A DNA stretch of 64,000 bases from FEN-1350 sp964643355 (GCA_964643355.1 CAZXPW010000021.1:1-64000); one strand, 5' to 3'; positions 1-9,258 are shown, counted from the stretch's first letter. Notes: generated from the letters alone by a model not told the origin. A program made the numbers and translations.

Positions 1-113
1 TCGACAAACGGACCTTCGGACGAGATCCAGCCGGAATCGATACATTCCTGCAAATACCGCTTTTCGTTTCCGGCTAAAAGCGGCTCATTGACCGGAATGG
101 GAATGACATTCAG
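1..113 (-). CDS. DegT/DnrJ/EryC1/StrS aminotransferase, N-terminal fragment (runs off left edge)
   Basis: Reading the minus strand from about 113 downward gives an open frame containing IPVNEPLLAGNEKRY and then ECIDSGWISSEGPFV. This is the N-terminus typical of PLP-dependent sugar-nucleotide aminotransferases of the perosamine-synthase/LegC type. The frame stays open to base 1, so the rest lies outside the window. The start is unclear: no ATG, GTG or TTG lies in frame just upstream. A CTG at 113-111 overlaps the TGA of the preceding gene, while the ATG at 109 is in another frame that stops after 11 codons. By family these enzymes aminate a 4-keto sugar nucleotide. In this cluster it is a natural candidate for the C4 amination step after LegB, and the catalytic lysine would lie outside the window. 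Confidence 0.72.
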   Translation of the reverse strand, partial: MNVIPIPVNEPLLAGNEKRYLQECIDSGWISSEGPFV

Positions 114-2776
114 ATTCGGTTGACTTGAGGGGTCGGAGAGAATGATGGATTTCCTGCAGAATTCGGGAGCGTATCCCGTAATACCCGGCCGGTCGGGGAA
201 CCGATTTTATGCCCGACAAACACGAAATGGCAATAGATTCGCTGTCCGGGATAGGCCTGCCGGAGCTGTTCCAGGTTCGAGACAAACCGGATTTCCCCCC
301 GAATCCGCCGCATCAGAGAGACGATTCGCCGCGCAAAACCTTCCGGCGAATAGTGACGGCTGAAGGGGGCTTTATAGATATCATCTCGCCATATTTTTCT
401 GAATCCCGTTTCCACGGGAATCCGGCTTTGATCGCAATAGGGGCTGGTGATAACGCAATCGAAAGGATCCAGATAAAGCGGGACAATCGCCAGTCGGCCC
501 CGATCGTTGAGAACCCGCTCGGCCTCGAGAATGAATCCTTTGTCGGATTCGTTCTGGAAGCACTCGAACGCACAGTGCAGAGCCATAACGGTCACCGAGG
601 AATCGGGCAAAGGCATTGCCGAAGCGTCAGCGCCAATGTCAATTCCGTGAATTCCCTTCGGATAGCTCAGGTCTAACCGATAGGATTCGACTCCTTCCCG
701 ACGAAGAAGCTGCGCCCAGGGACTCGAGCAGGATGCCACATCGATGAGAATATCTCCGCCACGGATGTCCAACAGCGCGAAGGTCAAATAATGTTCCAGA
801 AGTTTTTCGATCCGGACATCTCCCTGAGATGCGTACAACCGGTCCAGTTCGGGAAATCGTTTCCGCCATTGTTCGAAATCCCGGACATCCACGGCGTAAT
901 CGCGGACTGGAATCCCGATCCGGACCAGCCGTCGATGAAGATCGGCGATGTCACGATTCTGTTCGAGATGGGATTGACGATCCTCCGGGGGGCTGGCCTG
1001 ATATTGGCGAAGCTGGGCCTGAATCACCGGATCCGGTTGGGGGGTACTCGAAGAAGTCACGGCGACGGCCTCCCTTTTTTCCCGGATCGTCTGAAGATGC
1101 CGTTCCAGAGCTTCGGGACCAACCTGCCGAACGATGTGCTCCTTCCATGTCTCCACGATTCGCTCGTATCCGGCCAGATCGCGGGATTTGTCCTTTGAAA
1201 TGGTGTCTTTGTCATGGGCATCCCAGACAAAACAGGGCTCGGCGACAAACCCGAATTTGTAATATTGACTCAACCGCAAAAAGGCATCCCATTCCTGCCA
1301 GGCCGGAAGAGATTCATCGAGCAGGCCGACACGAAGCAGACATTCCTTCCGTACCAGAAGGCCCTGAAACATCGGGCCGGGGCTTTTGAGCATCTCCGCA
1401 AAGATAAATCCCTGCGCCGATCCTCGTTTCATCAAGGTAATCTGGCCGTTTTTACGCATATACGCTTCGGTATAAACCGCCGGAACCCGCATTTGTCGGG
1501 CTTTTTCCAGACCCAAACGAATCCGATCCGGCAGCCACACATCATCGGAATCCAGAAACGCAATCCATTCACCCCGGGCGGCTTGAATCCCCGTATTACG
1601 GGCCTTTTGAGCTCCGCCTTTTTGCGGCAGGCGAATATAGCGAATGCGATCGGATTGAGATTGCATCTGTCGGACGATTGATTCGGTATTGTCGGTGGAG
1701 ACATCATCGACGATCACGATCTCGCTGACAGGATGGGTTTGATTCAAAATACTCTGGATCGCCCGAGGCATAAATTCGGCCCGATTGTAGGTGGGAATCA
1801 CCGCGGAAACCGACGCCTCCAGCGGATTGAAATCGGTCGTGACGATCTGCGAAATCGATTCCTTTTGACCTTCGCAGATCCCTTGACAGGGTGAACAGGG
1901 ATCGGACTGCGCCGAATCGCAGCGAGGAATGCGTCTGCTCGTCCCGGAAACGGTGGATCTTGCGGATACCAATCGCCGGACCTCGAATTCAAAACGATCG
2001 TGCCACAACAGCATGGTATTGATCCGATCGGCCTTGAGAAACATCAATGCCGAAAAGGCCTTCTCGCGATCGGACTGAGGATTGTCCAGAAATTGATTGA
2101 GCAGATTGCAGGACAGGCCTTCGATTTGCCGACAATCATACTCGGTGAACACCAGCCGATCTCCGATTCGTTCGACGGACCACTTGTGGTTGCTGACCTT
2201 GGCATAATCGAAGAACAGATCCTTGCCGGGCGTGGGCGTCTCGATATACCCGCGCTTGCCGACCCGCATCAGTTCCCGGCAGGCCTTTTCGGGGTCGCCG
2301 ACATGTTCCAGCACATGGGAACAGAAGACAAAATCGAATTCTTTATCCGAAAATGGCATCGCCTCGATATTGCATTCATAAACGGGGCGTCCCTGCAACT
2401 GCTTAAAGGAGGCGCCGGCACGACCCAGCCGATCATCGTTGACGGTTAAGTCCGCCAAATGGGTCGCGGCGGGAAACGGATCGTTTCCGCTGCCGACATC
2501 CAGTACCTTCCAGCCGGGCTGAATGGCGAAATCGAAAGCCCTCGACTGATACAGATATCGACCCTTGAAATTCGGCTGGCTTTTCAGCAGGTCATAGACC
2601 GCCGACAGAAAGGCCACGGCCTTGCCGGGATGGGCTTCCACGATTTGCTCGCACACATCTAACGCGTTGAGCAATCGTCCGGCCCGCAGTTCCGCGTTCA
2701 CGATGGAAACCGCCGACTCATAGGAAGAAACATCGAAATGAAATCGCTTTCGAGGACCGGGGACCGAATGGACCAT
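110..2776 (-). CDS. Three-domain protein: SAM methyltransferase, family 2 glycosyltransferase, SAM methyltransferase
   Basis: A protein of about 888 residues with three modules. An N-terminal class I methyltransferase has motif I VLDVGSGNDP near residue 91-100 and a downstream FCSHVLEHV motif. A GT-A glycosyltransferase starts near residue 322, with SAVIPTYNRAEF and the metal-binding FLDSDD near 407-412. A C-terminal methyltransferase-like domain has ILIDVASCSSPWAQL and ends with a long tail. The reading frame can start at 2821 (ATGA overlap with the gene before). The ATG at 2776 is preferred because GGAGGAAAGGA lies just upstream and the extra residues are G/P-rich. Last complete gene of the minus-strand island; it probably adds and methylates a sugar of the surface glycan. 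Acceptor and sugar cannot be told from sequence. Confidence 0.8.
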   Translation of the reverse strand: MVHSVPGPRKRFHFDVSSYESAVSIVNAELRAGRLLNALDVCEQIVEAHPGKAVAFLSAVYDLLKSQPNFKGRYLYQSRAFDFAIQPGWKVLDVGSGNDPFPAATHLADLTVNDDRLGRAGASFKQLQGRPVYECNIEAMPFSDKEFDFVFCSHVLEHVGDPEKACRELMRVGKRGYIETPTPGKDLFFDYAKVSNHKWSVERIGDRLVFTEYDCRQIEGLSCNLLNQFLDNPQSDREKAFSALMFLKADRINTMLLWHDRFEFEVRRLVSARSTVSGTSRRIPRCDSAQSDPCSPCQGICEGQKESISQIVTTDFNPLEASVSAVIPTYNRAEFMPRAIQSILNQTHPVSEIVIVDDVSTDNTESIVRQMQSQSDRIRYIRLPQKGGAQKARNTGIQAARGEWIAFLDSDDVWLPDRIRLGLEKARQMRVPAVYTEAYMRKNGQITLMKRGSAQGFIFAEMLKSPGPMFQGLLVRKECLLRVGLLDESLPAWQEWDAFLRLSQYYKFGFVAEPCFVWDAHDKDTISKDKSRDLAGYERIVETWKEHIVRQVGPEALERHLQTIREKREAVAVTSSSTPQPDPVIQAQLRQYQASPPEDRQSHLEQNRDIADLHRRLVRIGIPVRDYAVDVRDFEQWRKRFPELDRLYASQGDVRIEKLLEHYLTFALLDIRGGDILIDVASCSSPWAQLLRREGVESYRLDLSYPKGIHGIDIGADASAMPLPDSSVTVMALHCAFECFQNESDKGFILEAERVLNDRGRLAIVPLYLDPFDCVITSPYCDQSRIPVETGFRKIWRDDIYKAPFSRHYSPEGFARRIVSLMRRIRGEIRFVSNLEQLRQAYPGQRIYCHFVFVGHKIGSPTGRVLRDTLPNSAGNPSFSPTPQVNRI

Positions 2777-2817
2777 GATTTGGATTTCCTTTCCTCCGGG
2801 GCCGCCGGGTTCGTCTC

Positions 2818-5760
2818 TCATCGAACCCAGTCACACCGCCGACAAAGATGCAGGGACCGATTTCCGCCAAGCAGATCCCGGTATACCGATGCGATGGACT
2901 CTTTGCTCAGAACCGACGAAAGGGTTTCCTGTGTCAGATTTCCGAAAACGTGGCGTTGTTTCCAATCCAGACAACATAGAATCACGCTTCCGTCAGGGCC
3001 GATCGAAAGGTCGCGGACGGGGGCCCAGCAAGGTTTTTTCAGATCAATCGGAGGCCGATCATACTGGTCCAACCGACCATCCAACTTCGCTTCAAAGACT
3101 TTGTAGGGAACCCGAACCTGCAAACGGATCAACCGTTCAAACTCCGCTTGGCTGTAGGCACTGACGACCAGATTCCAAATGCCGAGATCGGCCAATTCAT
3201 CGGCGATCGTCTGGGTTAAATAGAACCCATTAGTCAGGATCAGAATCCGGGCCGAAGGACAAGCGTGACGAGCGTATTCGATAAAACTGAACAAACGAGG
3301 ATCGATCATCGGCTCGTTGTAGATATGAAACGCGATGACGCCCTCAAACCCGATTGCCGCCAACTCGTCAATCGTGTCGCGAACCACGCGGCTGGGAAGA
3401 ACCTGTTTGTCGGTTTGCCGATACAGTGGACAACGCGTATGAACGGTTGCATAATTGCACAGATTACTCAACTGAAAGGAAATCCGCTGAACCTGGCGGA
3501 TCAAAGGACCTTCTCTATCCGCAGAACAGGGAAAACCGGATGCTTGAAAATAATTGTCGTAGTGAATCTCCAGCCGACGATAAAGTTCATTCTGGAAAAC
3601 CTTTTGCGGCTGGGAAATTTTGAGGGATTCGATCGGATCCGCTTGGCGTTTGTCTTCTTGACAGGCACAATTTGGCTGGGCGGCAGATCGAGGAGTTGTC
3701 CGATCCTGGTCCGGGTGGGCTTTGCCTTCGAATTCGTCAAAGATCGAATGGAGCCGGAGATTGAAATCCCGCAAAGACACGGATCGGCCATACCCAAGGG
3801 TTTGCAGGATCTCGGTCCGTTCCGCTTGTTGCTCCAAAGACGGATTTGTCATATCGGCGGCCTCGAAGGAATTCAAATCCTTTGTAAGCCGCTCCCATGG
3901 CACCGAATAGGGTAAATCGAGGTCACGGAGCGCAAACACGGTCTTGCCTTCATACAGACACTCCAAAACGGCCGTGCTGAATACCAGTGCAAACACCAGA
4001 TCAGCGACCTGAATGGCTTCTCGCAGGAAATCCCGGACCAGGCAGACCTCGAATCCATGTTCCTCCAGCAATCGACGATAGTCCTGACCGGACTTGTCAT
4101 CCGGATGGAGTTTAATCAGAACCGAATACTCGGCCGGAGACAGTGTATTGACCAATTGATTCAGAATCCCATAGGTGAGCGAGGTTTGTCCGAGGACCAG
4201 AACGATCTTTCGCCCCGAAGGGGACCATTGGGTTTTGAATTCCGACAACGCGGGTAACTCCAGCGGCCCGCGATGAAGATGTCTCCAATCGCACCCGATC
4301 GCTACGACGGCCTCGGGCGGATAATGGCCTCGTCGCGTCAAAGTCTGTCGGGCATCCGAACCGAACACAAGCGTTTTCGTGGATACGATCCGACCCTGGC
4401 ACCCCTTTGATACATCCGGCCGAGGAACAATATCGTCATGGAGATAATACTCGTGCTCGGGGAGAATCGCGGCATGTTGCAAACCCAGAGACGGGATACC
4501 CCGACGATGGGCCTCCATGATCATCGCCATGGAATGATACCCGATTTCATATACGGCCAGGACGGCCCGAGGCCGGACCGCGTCCAGAATTCGCCTCGCC
4601 ATCATCATCGCCGGAATACATCGCAGGGCCAGATGATCGACAAATCGACTCTGCCAAAAAGACATCAGGGGAGAAATCAGATCGATCCCCTTCCAGGAAA
4701 ACGCTCTGAGAAACTCCGGATTTCGTATCAGCGTCTGAAAGGTCTGTTCCAGGCCGGATCGACACTGCCGCGCGAAATCCTGAATCGCATCGGAACCATA
4801 CTCGTCCAGAAATACCGTGGGCCAGTTGTCGCCCGACGCTTTGATCACGGAATCAATATAGCTTTTAACCCCTTGTTCCTCATGAATCTGAAAGTAATAG
4901 GGAAGTTCGACCCGGATCGGGGAAAACCCGCGTTCGTGGAAAAAGGATCGAAATGATTCATAATAGACATCCATTCGCCCCCGGTCCCGCGTTTGCGTCC
5001 AAGCCCGGGGAAACGACAAGAGAAGAATGGGATTTTCCCCAAAGGCAACAGCAGGCCGAGACCCTCGCAAGGAAGATACATATTCCCTCACCGCACGAGG
5101 TTGACCGGCTTTCAATGCGCCAAACGGATCGCCGGCGTCGTTTGTTTGCGAGGGTTGTGTTTGGATCGCCGGAGATGGAGACTGAAATGAATACCCCTCA
5201 ATGGGTATTTCGTATCGCTGGGAAATCAGGGAGGCCACCAATCGTTGATGGTCCTTCCAGCTGCCCGCCAATACCAGACGAGACGGCCGATACCGATCGA
5301 TCAACTCCGACAGATATTCGATCAGCTCGATGGTTTCCTGCAACTCCGCCGCCGAGCCCAGATAGCACATTTCCGGAAGAAAATGCCACAGCGATATCCC
5401 CTCGAACCGCAGCCATTCCCGAAGAGGCCGGCCGCTGATGGGCGTTCGGGAAAGGGTATCCATTTGGCGGATCCATCGCAGATGGATATCCCGCTGTCGC
5501 TTTCGCACAGGCAGAAATCCGAACCGGCCGGACTGATCGAGAATACCGGCATGATTCATGCCCTGGAACGACGGAACCGTTGAAACAGCCGTCGAGGTCG
5601 CATTATACCGATAGAAATAATGCCACCGATACGGACTGGTCAGTCGTTCATCGGCCGTCCACAGGACCTCCAGCAAACCGCACCGGCGGGATCCGGATGA
5701 ATCCGGGACACTGGATTGCGTCGGACTTGCAACTTGATTCAGGATTTCAAGCGATTTCAT
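2818..5760 (-). CDS. Fusion of a capsule-type glycosyltransferase-like domain and a radical SAM/SPASM-like domain
   Basis: About 980 residues. The middle part (roughly 240-660) looks like a GT-B surface-polysaccharide transferase: LGLQHAAILPEHEYY, IVLVLGQTSLTYG, SVLIKLHPDD and FALVFSTAVLECLYEGK follow the order seen in capsule or CDP-glycerol transferase-like proteins. The last 225 residues resemble a radical SAM enzyme with a SPASM-type tail (CWAPVRDLSIGPDGSVILCC, LCRRCDW). The cluster motif is unusual: LSNLCNYATVHTRCPLY gives C768-x8-C777 instead of CxxxCxxC. The ATG at 5760 is preferred over the open frame back to 5859, which would run 76 bases into pseA. Stop overlaps the possible upstream start of the next gene by ATGA. 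Function unknown; probably glycan assembly plus a radical modification. Confidence 0.72.
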   Translation of the reverse strand: MKSLEILNQVASPTQSSVPDSSGSRRCGLLEVLWTADERLTSPYRWHYFYRYNATSTAVSTVPSFQGMNHAGILDQSGRFGFLPVRKRQRDIHLRWIRQMDTLSRTPISGRPLREWLRFEGISLWHFLPEMCYLGSAAELQETIELIEYLSELIDRYRPSRLVLAGSWKDHQRLVASLISQRYEIPIEGYSFQSPSPAIQTQPSQTNDAGDPFGALKAGQPRAVREYVSSLRGSRPAVAFGENPILLLSFPRAWTQTRDRGRMDVYYESFRSFFHERGFSPIRVELPYYFQIHEEQGVKSYIDSVIKASGDNWPTVFLDEYGSDAIQDFARQCRSGLEQTFQTLIRNPEFLRAFSWKGIDLISPLMSFWQSRFVDHLALRCIPAMMMARRILDAVRPRAVLAVYEIGYHSMAMIMEAHRRGIPSLGLQHAAILPEHEYYLHDDIVPRPDVSKGCQGRIVSTKTLVFGSDARQTLTRRGHYPPEAVVAIGCDWRHLHRGPLELPALSEFKTQWSPSGRKIVLVLGQTSLTYGILNQLVNTLSPAEYSVLIKLHPDDKSGQDYRRLLEEHGFEVCLVRDFLREAIQVADLVFALVFSTAVLECLYEGKTVFALRDLDLPYSVPWERLTKDLNSFEAADMTNPSLEQQAERTEILQTLGYGRSVSLRDFNLRLHSIFDEFEGKAHPDQDRTTPRSAAQPNCACQEDKRQADPIESLKISQPQKVFQNELYRRLEIHYDNYFQASGFPCSADREGPLIRQVQRISFQLSNLCNYATVHTRCPLYRQTDKQVLPSRVVRDTIDELAAIGFEGVIAFHIYNEPMIDPRLFSFIEYARHACPSARILILTNGFYLTQTIADELADLGIWNLVVSAYSQAEFERLIRLQVRVPYKVFEAKLDGRLDQYDRPPIDLKKPCWAPVRDLSIGPDGSVILCCLDWKQRHVFGNLTQETLSSVLSKESIASVYRDLLGGNRSLHLCRRCDWVR

Positions 5761-5783
5761 TGACAACCCGTTCCTACGACGGT

Positions 5784-6992
5784 TCAAGAAACGCGGTTCC
5801 GCAGGATCCACTGATCGCCGTCCTTCTTCCACAGATGTGGCGAGCGGAACTGATCGCACAATTCCAGAAAGCGTTCGGGTTTCATCCCGATGTGGTCCAT
5901 GACCTCCTGAAAATACTTTTTGGGAAATTCGCCATCGAATCGATTCACCAGAGCCACGCCTTCTTCTCGCGTCAAGTGACGGGTGCGGATCTCATGCGAA
6001 GCGTCGTAGGTGGCGCGTCCGATCCCGAATTTGATATAGGTGGTGTAATAATGGAATCCGTCGATGCGGTCATCGAGACTGGAATATTTGGTGAAAGTGC
6101 CTTCGGTGCGGACCGGATTGGCCTGAAATCCGGTATGCTCGACGGCATAGTAATAGGCCTCCTGCGGGGTCCACTTGAGATAATAACCAAGATAATGGAC
6201 TTCGACTTTTTCCCCTTCGAATTCCTCCGCCTGGGCGGGCAGGTAGGTCAGGATATCGTTGAGCGTCAACTTGTATTCGTCCATCAACTGCGGAACGGGA
6301 ACTCCCGATATCGTCAATTCGTTCAGATTCCTCATCGTATGATACGATTTGTCCCGCAGTGAGGCCGCATTGTCGGAAATCGGGTTGCCGTATTCGGCCT
6401 CGTTCTCGCCATAGAACACCAACGGCGTCTTGTAGCGCAACGCAATCTTGGGGGCCAGGTTCTTCTGGCCCAGAATAAACGGCTGAAATGGATGCAGCAG
6501 ATTTTCAATCGCCAAACGAGTCAACAACGCATGAACCCTCGCGTTGTAGTTGAAGGACACATTGTCAAATCCCCCCACATACAGCCAGTTGCGGAAATTC
6601 TTCAAGCCGATATCCGTATAGAGGATCGGCGGCCAGGTCACCGTCAGCGGGTGCATGCCATACTTGTACTTGAGCAGATGAGAGGCATACACGCTGTCCT
6701 TGCCGCCGCTGCCCGGAACGATACAATCGTAATGTCCGTCGTTGCGGCGATAGCGATCCAGCAATTGGAGCAATTGTTCTTCCCGTTGTTTCCAGTCGAT
6801 CCGCTCCTTCTGTTCGGCGTAACGGCAGGCGTCGCAAATCCCCTCGTCGTCAATATGCAGAGTGCGGTGCCGTTGGTCACGGGTATGTTTGAATTCGACC
6901 GAGGAACAGGGGCGTTGATTGCTCATCACGCAACGACGGCAAAAACGCACCTCCGGCGGAAGTCCGAATCGGGTTTGAAGCTGTTCAGGCAA
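5784..6992 (-). CDS. pseA: N-acetyl sugar amidotransferase (PseA/WbpG/LegA type)
   Basis: A 402-residue ATP-dependent amidotransferase of the PP-loop superfamily. FCRRCVMSNQRP and ICDACRYAEQK give paired cysteines for a zinc site, and CIVPGSGGKDSVY is the PP-loop that binds ATP. The family uses ammonia to turn an acetamido group of a nonulosonic acid or diNAc uronic acid into an acetamidino group. It lies directly after hisH and hisF, the arrangement known for WbpG in Pseudomonas O antigen, where the HisH/HisF pair supplies ammonia. The start is a TTG at 6992 with GGAG eight bases upstream, overlapping the end of hisH by eight bases; the nearby ATG at 6997 is in the wrong frame. The exact substrate is inferred from the legionaminate genes upstream. 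Confidence 0.88.
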   Translation of the reverse strand: MPEQLQTRFGLPPEVRFCRRCVMSNQRPCSSVEFKHTRDQRHRTLHIDDEGICDACRYAEQKERIDWKQREEQLLQLLDRYRRNDGHYDCIVPGSGGKDSVYASHLLKYKYGMHPLTVTWPPILYTDIGLKNFRNWLYVGGFDNVSFNYNARVHALLTRLAIENLLHPFQPFILGQKNLAPKIALRYKTPLVFYGENEAEYGNPISDNAASLRDKSYHTMRNLNELTISGVPVPQLMDEYKLTLNDILTYLPAQAEEFEGEKVEVHYLGYYLKWTPQEAYYYAVEHTGFQANPVRTEGTFTKYSSLDDRIDGFHYYTTYIKFGIGRATYDASHEIRTRHLTREEGVALVNRFDGEFPKKYFQEVMDHIGMKPERFLELCDQFRSPHLWKKDGDQWILRNRVS

Positions 6993-7674
6993 GACATTCT
7001 CTCCGTATCAACTCAAGCTTATCGTAAAAAGTGCGGTAGATCCGAATCCCACCGGGCCCGCTTTTCTCGGGATGAAATTGGCAGCCGAAAATATTTCCCT
7101 CCTGAATCACGGACGCAAATTCGATCTGTCCATACCGGCTCACCGCCAGAATCACGGAGGAATCGCGCGGAACGACATAAAAGGAATGCACAAAATACAT
7201 CTCGGTTTGTCCGCATAATCCCTCCAGAATGGAATTCGTCCACCCCACCGTCGAAGAAACGGACAGGAGTCGATTCCATCCAACCTGAGGAACCTTCAAG
7301 CTTCGTCCGTCGTCATCCCTCGGACATTCAAACCGAACGACGCGACCCTCAAGCAGATTCAAACCCTCATGAAGGCCGAACTCCTCGCTTTCGGTCATCA
7401 ACAGTTGCATGCCCAGACAGATTCCCAGAATGGGTTTGCCTCGCCGCGCTATCCGGCGAAGAACCTCGACCAGTTCCAGCCGACGCAACGATTCCATGGC
7501 GTCGCCAAATGCCCCCACCCCCGGCAGAATGACGCCATCGGCTGATTGAATGACTCCCGGATTGCTTGTAATGACGGCCTCCAGTCCCACGGATTGACAA
7601 GCCCGCTGTACGCTGCAGACATTCCCCATTCGGTAATCGACGATGGCCACAAAAGGGTGTAGGGGTTCAGACAC
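6985..7674 (-). CDS. hisH: HisH-type glutamine amidotransferase subunit (nonulosonate/O-antigen paralogue)
   Basis: A 229-residue class I glutaminase. The catalytic triad is visible: C86 in GICLGMQLL, H201 and E203 in CQFHPEKS. It also has the N-terminal IVDYRMGN and PGVGAFGDAM motifs of HisH. It would hydrolyse glutamine and pass ammonia to its partner. Because it sits between hisF and pseA inside a nonulosonic acid cluster, and no other his genes are near, it probably serves sugar amidination rather than histidine synthesis. It overlaps hisF by eight bases and pseA by eight bases, so the three are translationally coupled. Start is the first frame position at 7674; it begins with MSEPLHPFVAIVDYR. 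Confidence 0.88.
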   Translation of the reverse strand: MSEPLHPFVAIVDYRMGNVCSVQRACQSVGLEAVITSNPGVIQSADGVILPGVGAFGDAMESLRRLELVEVLRRIARRGKPILGICLGMQLLMTESEEFGLHEGLNLLEGRVVRFECPRDDDGRSLKVPQVGWNRLLSVSSTVGWTNSILEGLCGQTEMYFVHSFYVVPRDSSVILAVSRYGQIEFASVIQEGNIFGCQFHPEKSGPGGIRIYRTFYDKLELIRRECLA

Positions 7675-8545
7675 CGATCGCCTCCTTCAGGGAAAACCGA
7701 CGGCACGATATTCCCCGTTCCCGTAATCCGGCCTTCAGGTCGGGAAGGGATACCGGCTGGATCCGGGAAAACTTACGGCCGCTTTTGAGGTATTCCAGAT
7801 TCCCCTCTGCGCTGAAATCATCGTCTTCAAAACACCGATCGACGGCGGCATAGTGCAGGATCGACGCAAGCGCAACGGCATCCGCTTGTCCGGCGCCAAT
7901 CACCTCGGCTACATGCTCGGCACGGCCCGCTCCTCCGCAGGCGATAACGGGAATCGGTACCGATGCGGCCACGCGGTGAACCAAATCAAGGTCGAATCCG
8001 TCTCCCGTACCCTCCTGATTGATCGAAGTTAGGAGAATTTCTCCGGCGCCGAGTTCGCACACCCGTTGGGCCCACCCGAACACCTCAACGCCGGTACTTT
8101 CGCGCCCGTTGTCCGTATAAGCTTCGTAGTCGCCGTTCTCGTGTCGAATGGCTTCGATGGAAACGACAATGGTCGAAGACCCGAACGCCCGCGCCGCCTC
8201 ACGGATCAGATCCGGATTGCGGATGGCCATGGTGTTGATCGAAACTTTGTCGGCCCCGGCCCGCAACAGGGAACGAATATCCTCAAGCGAACGAACCCCT
8301 CCGCCGACCGTCAGCGGGATGAAGATGTCCCGGCTGGTCTGTTCCACGACCTTCAGTAAACTATTTCGCCCGTAGAGACTGGCCACCACATCCATGTAGA
8401 TCAGCTCGTCAGCCCCGGATTCGTAATAATGTCGCGCGAAACGATGGGGCTTGCCCAGCACGCGCAGACCCTCCAGGTGAATCCCCTTGACCAGATTCGG
8501 GCCTTTGATATCCAAACGGGGAATAATCCGAATCCCGGGTTTCAT
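7667..8545 (-). CDS. hisF: HisF-like cyclase subunit partnering HisH (specialised paralogue)
   Basis: A 292-residue TIM-barrel protein of the HisF family, starting at the ATG at 8545 that overlaps the previous stop as ATGA. D12 in PRLDIKG matches HisF D11, and both phosphate-binding halves are present (LTVGGGV, IACGGAG). Two acidic positions important in true HisF are changed: VVSIEAIRH has E131 where HisF has D130, and LTSINQEGT has N176 where HisF has D176. This fits a paralogue that handles ammonia for PseA rather than making imidazole glycerol phosphate. It forms a tight operon with hisH and pseA. That the protein is a HisF relative is clear; the specialised role is inference from the substitutions and neighbours. 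Confidence 0.85.
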   Translation of the reverse strand: MKPGIRIIPRLDIKGPNLVKGIHLEGLRVLGKPHRFARHYYESGADELIYMDVVASLYGRNSLLKVVEQTSRDIFIPLTVGGGVRSLEDIRSLLRAGADKVSINTMAIRNPDLIREAARAFGSSTIVVSIEAIRHENGDYEAYTDNGRESTGVEVFGWAQRVCELGAGEILLTSINQEGTGDGFDLDLVHRVAASVPIPVIACGGAGRAEHVAEVIGAGQADAVALASILHYAAVDRCFEDDDFSAEGNLEYLKSGRKFSRIQPVSLPDLKAGLRERGISCRRFSLKEAIGV

Positions 8546-9258
8546 CGGAACTCCGAACAAGAACAATTGCGTTGAATCAGAAACTCGGCCATCTGAAAAT
8601 CCAGAAGAGTATCGATATCAATCGATCTTTCCGAGGGCATGATATACGCGTAGGTACGATCCCCGTGGAATCCATGACATTGTCGGAAATAGTCCGTCTT
8701 GGCCACATAAATCGCCCCATTCAATCGATAATAGACGGGCAAATTCTGACGGTTGTCCGCGGATCGGAAAGAGAGAAAATTCTTCATCTGTCCATTTGGT
8801 CCCAAAAGATTGGACCACAGCGGAGAATGCTCACAGGGACAGACCGAAACAACGGCATCCGCCTGACACTCCTCCAACCGTCGAAGGGCTGCTTGGATAT
8901 CTCCGTCATCCCGCAGAGGCGAGGTCGGCTGCAGCAGGATGACCAGATCATACGATCGATCGTGTTCCCGGCACCAATCGAGGGTATGAAGAATAACCTC
9001 CACAACTTTGGCGTCATCCGTTGCCAGGTTCGCCGGCCGAAGGAAGGGAACCTCCGCATTCCATCGCAAGGCAGTCTCGGCAATCTCGGCATCCTCCGTG
9101 GAAACGATGACTCGATCGATCCAGGAACATCGGCGGGCCTGTTCAATCGTCCAGGCGATCAGCGGCTTGTCGGCCAGGGGGCGGATATTTTTGCCCGGCA
9201 CACCCTTGCTGCCACCGCGAGCGGGAATAACGGCCAGAATGGTCTTACCGTTGAACAT
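8542..9258 (-). CDS. legF: CMP-nonulosonate (legionaminate/neuraminate-type) cytidylyltransferase
   Basis: A 238-residue nucleotidyltransferase of the NeuA/PseF/LegF family. ILAVIPARGGSKGVPGKNI is the CTP-binding N-terminus. LQPTSPLRDDGDI and VSVCPCEHSP are the following conserved motifs, and the C-terminus has SIDIDTLLDFQMAE. It activates a nine-carbon sugar acid as the CMP derivative for transfer. The start at 9258 (MFNGKTILAV) overlaps the preceding gene by 14 bases; the longer open frame to 9384 only adds out-of-family sequence. Between ptmE-like and hisF in an operon with legI and legG, so the substrate is probably legionaminate or a derivative; neuraminate cannot be excluded by sequence alone. 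Confidence 0.87.
   Translation of the reverse strand: MFNGKTILAVIPARGGSKGVPGKNIRPLADKPLIAWTIEQARRCSWIDRVIVSTEDAEIAETALRWNAEVPFLRPANLATDDAKVVEVILHTLDWCREHDRSYDLVILLQPTSPLRDDGDIQAALRRLEECQADAVVSVCPCEHSPLWSNLLGPNGQMKNFLSFRSADNRQNLPVYYRLNGAIYVAKTDYFRQCHGFHGDRTYAYIMPSERSIDIDTLLDFQMAEFLIQRNCSCSEFR

Noticed and set aside
6985..8545. HisH/HisF as part of histidine biosynthesis
   Set aside because: No other his genes are nearby, HisF has changed catalytic positions, and the pair is coupled to pseA.
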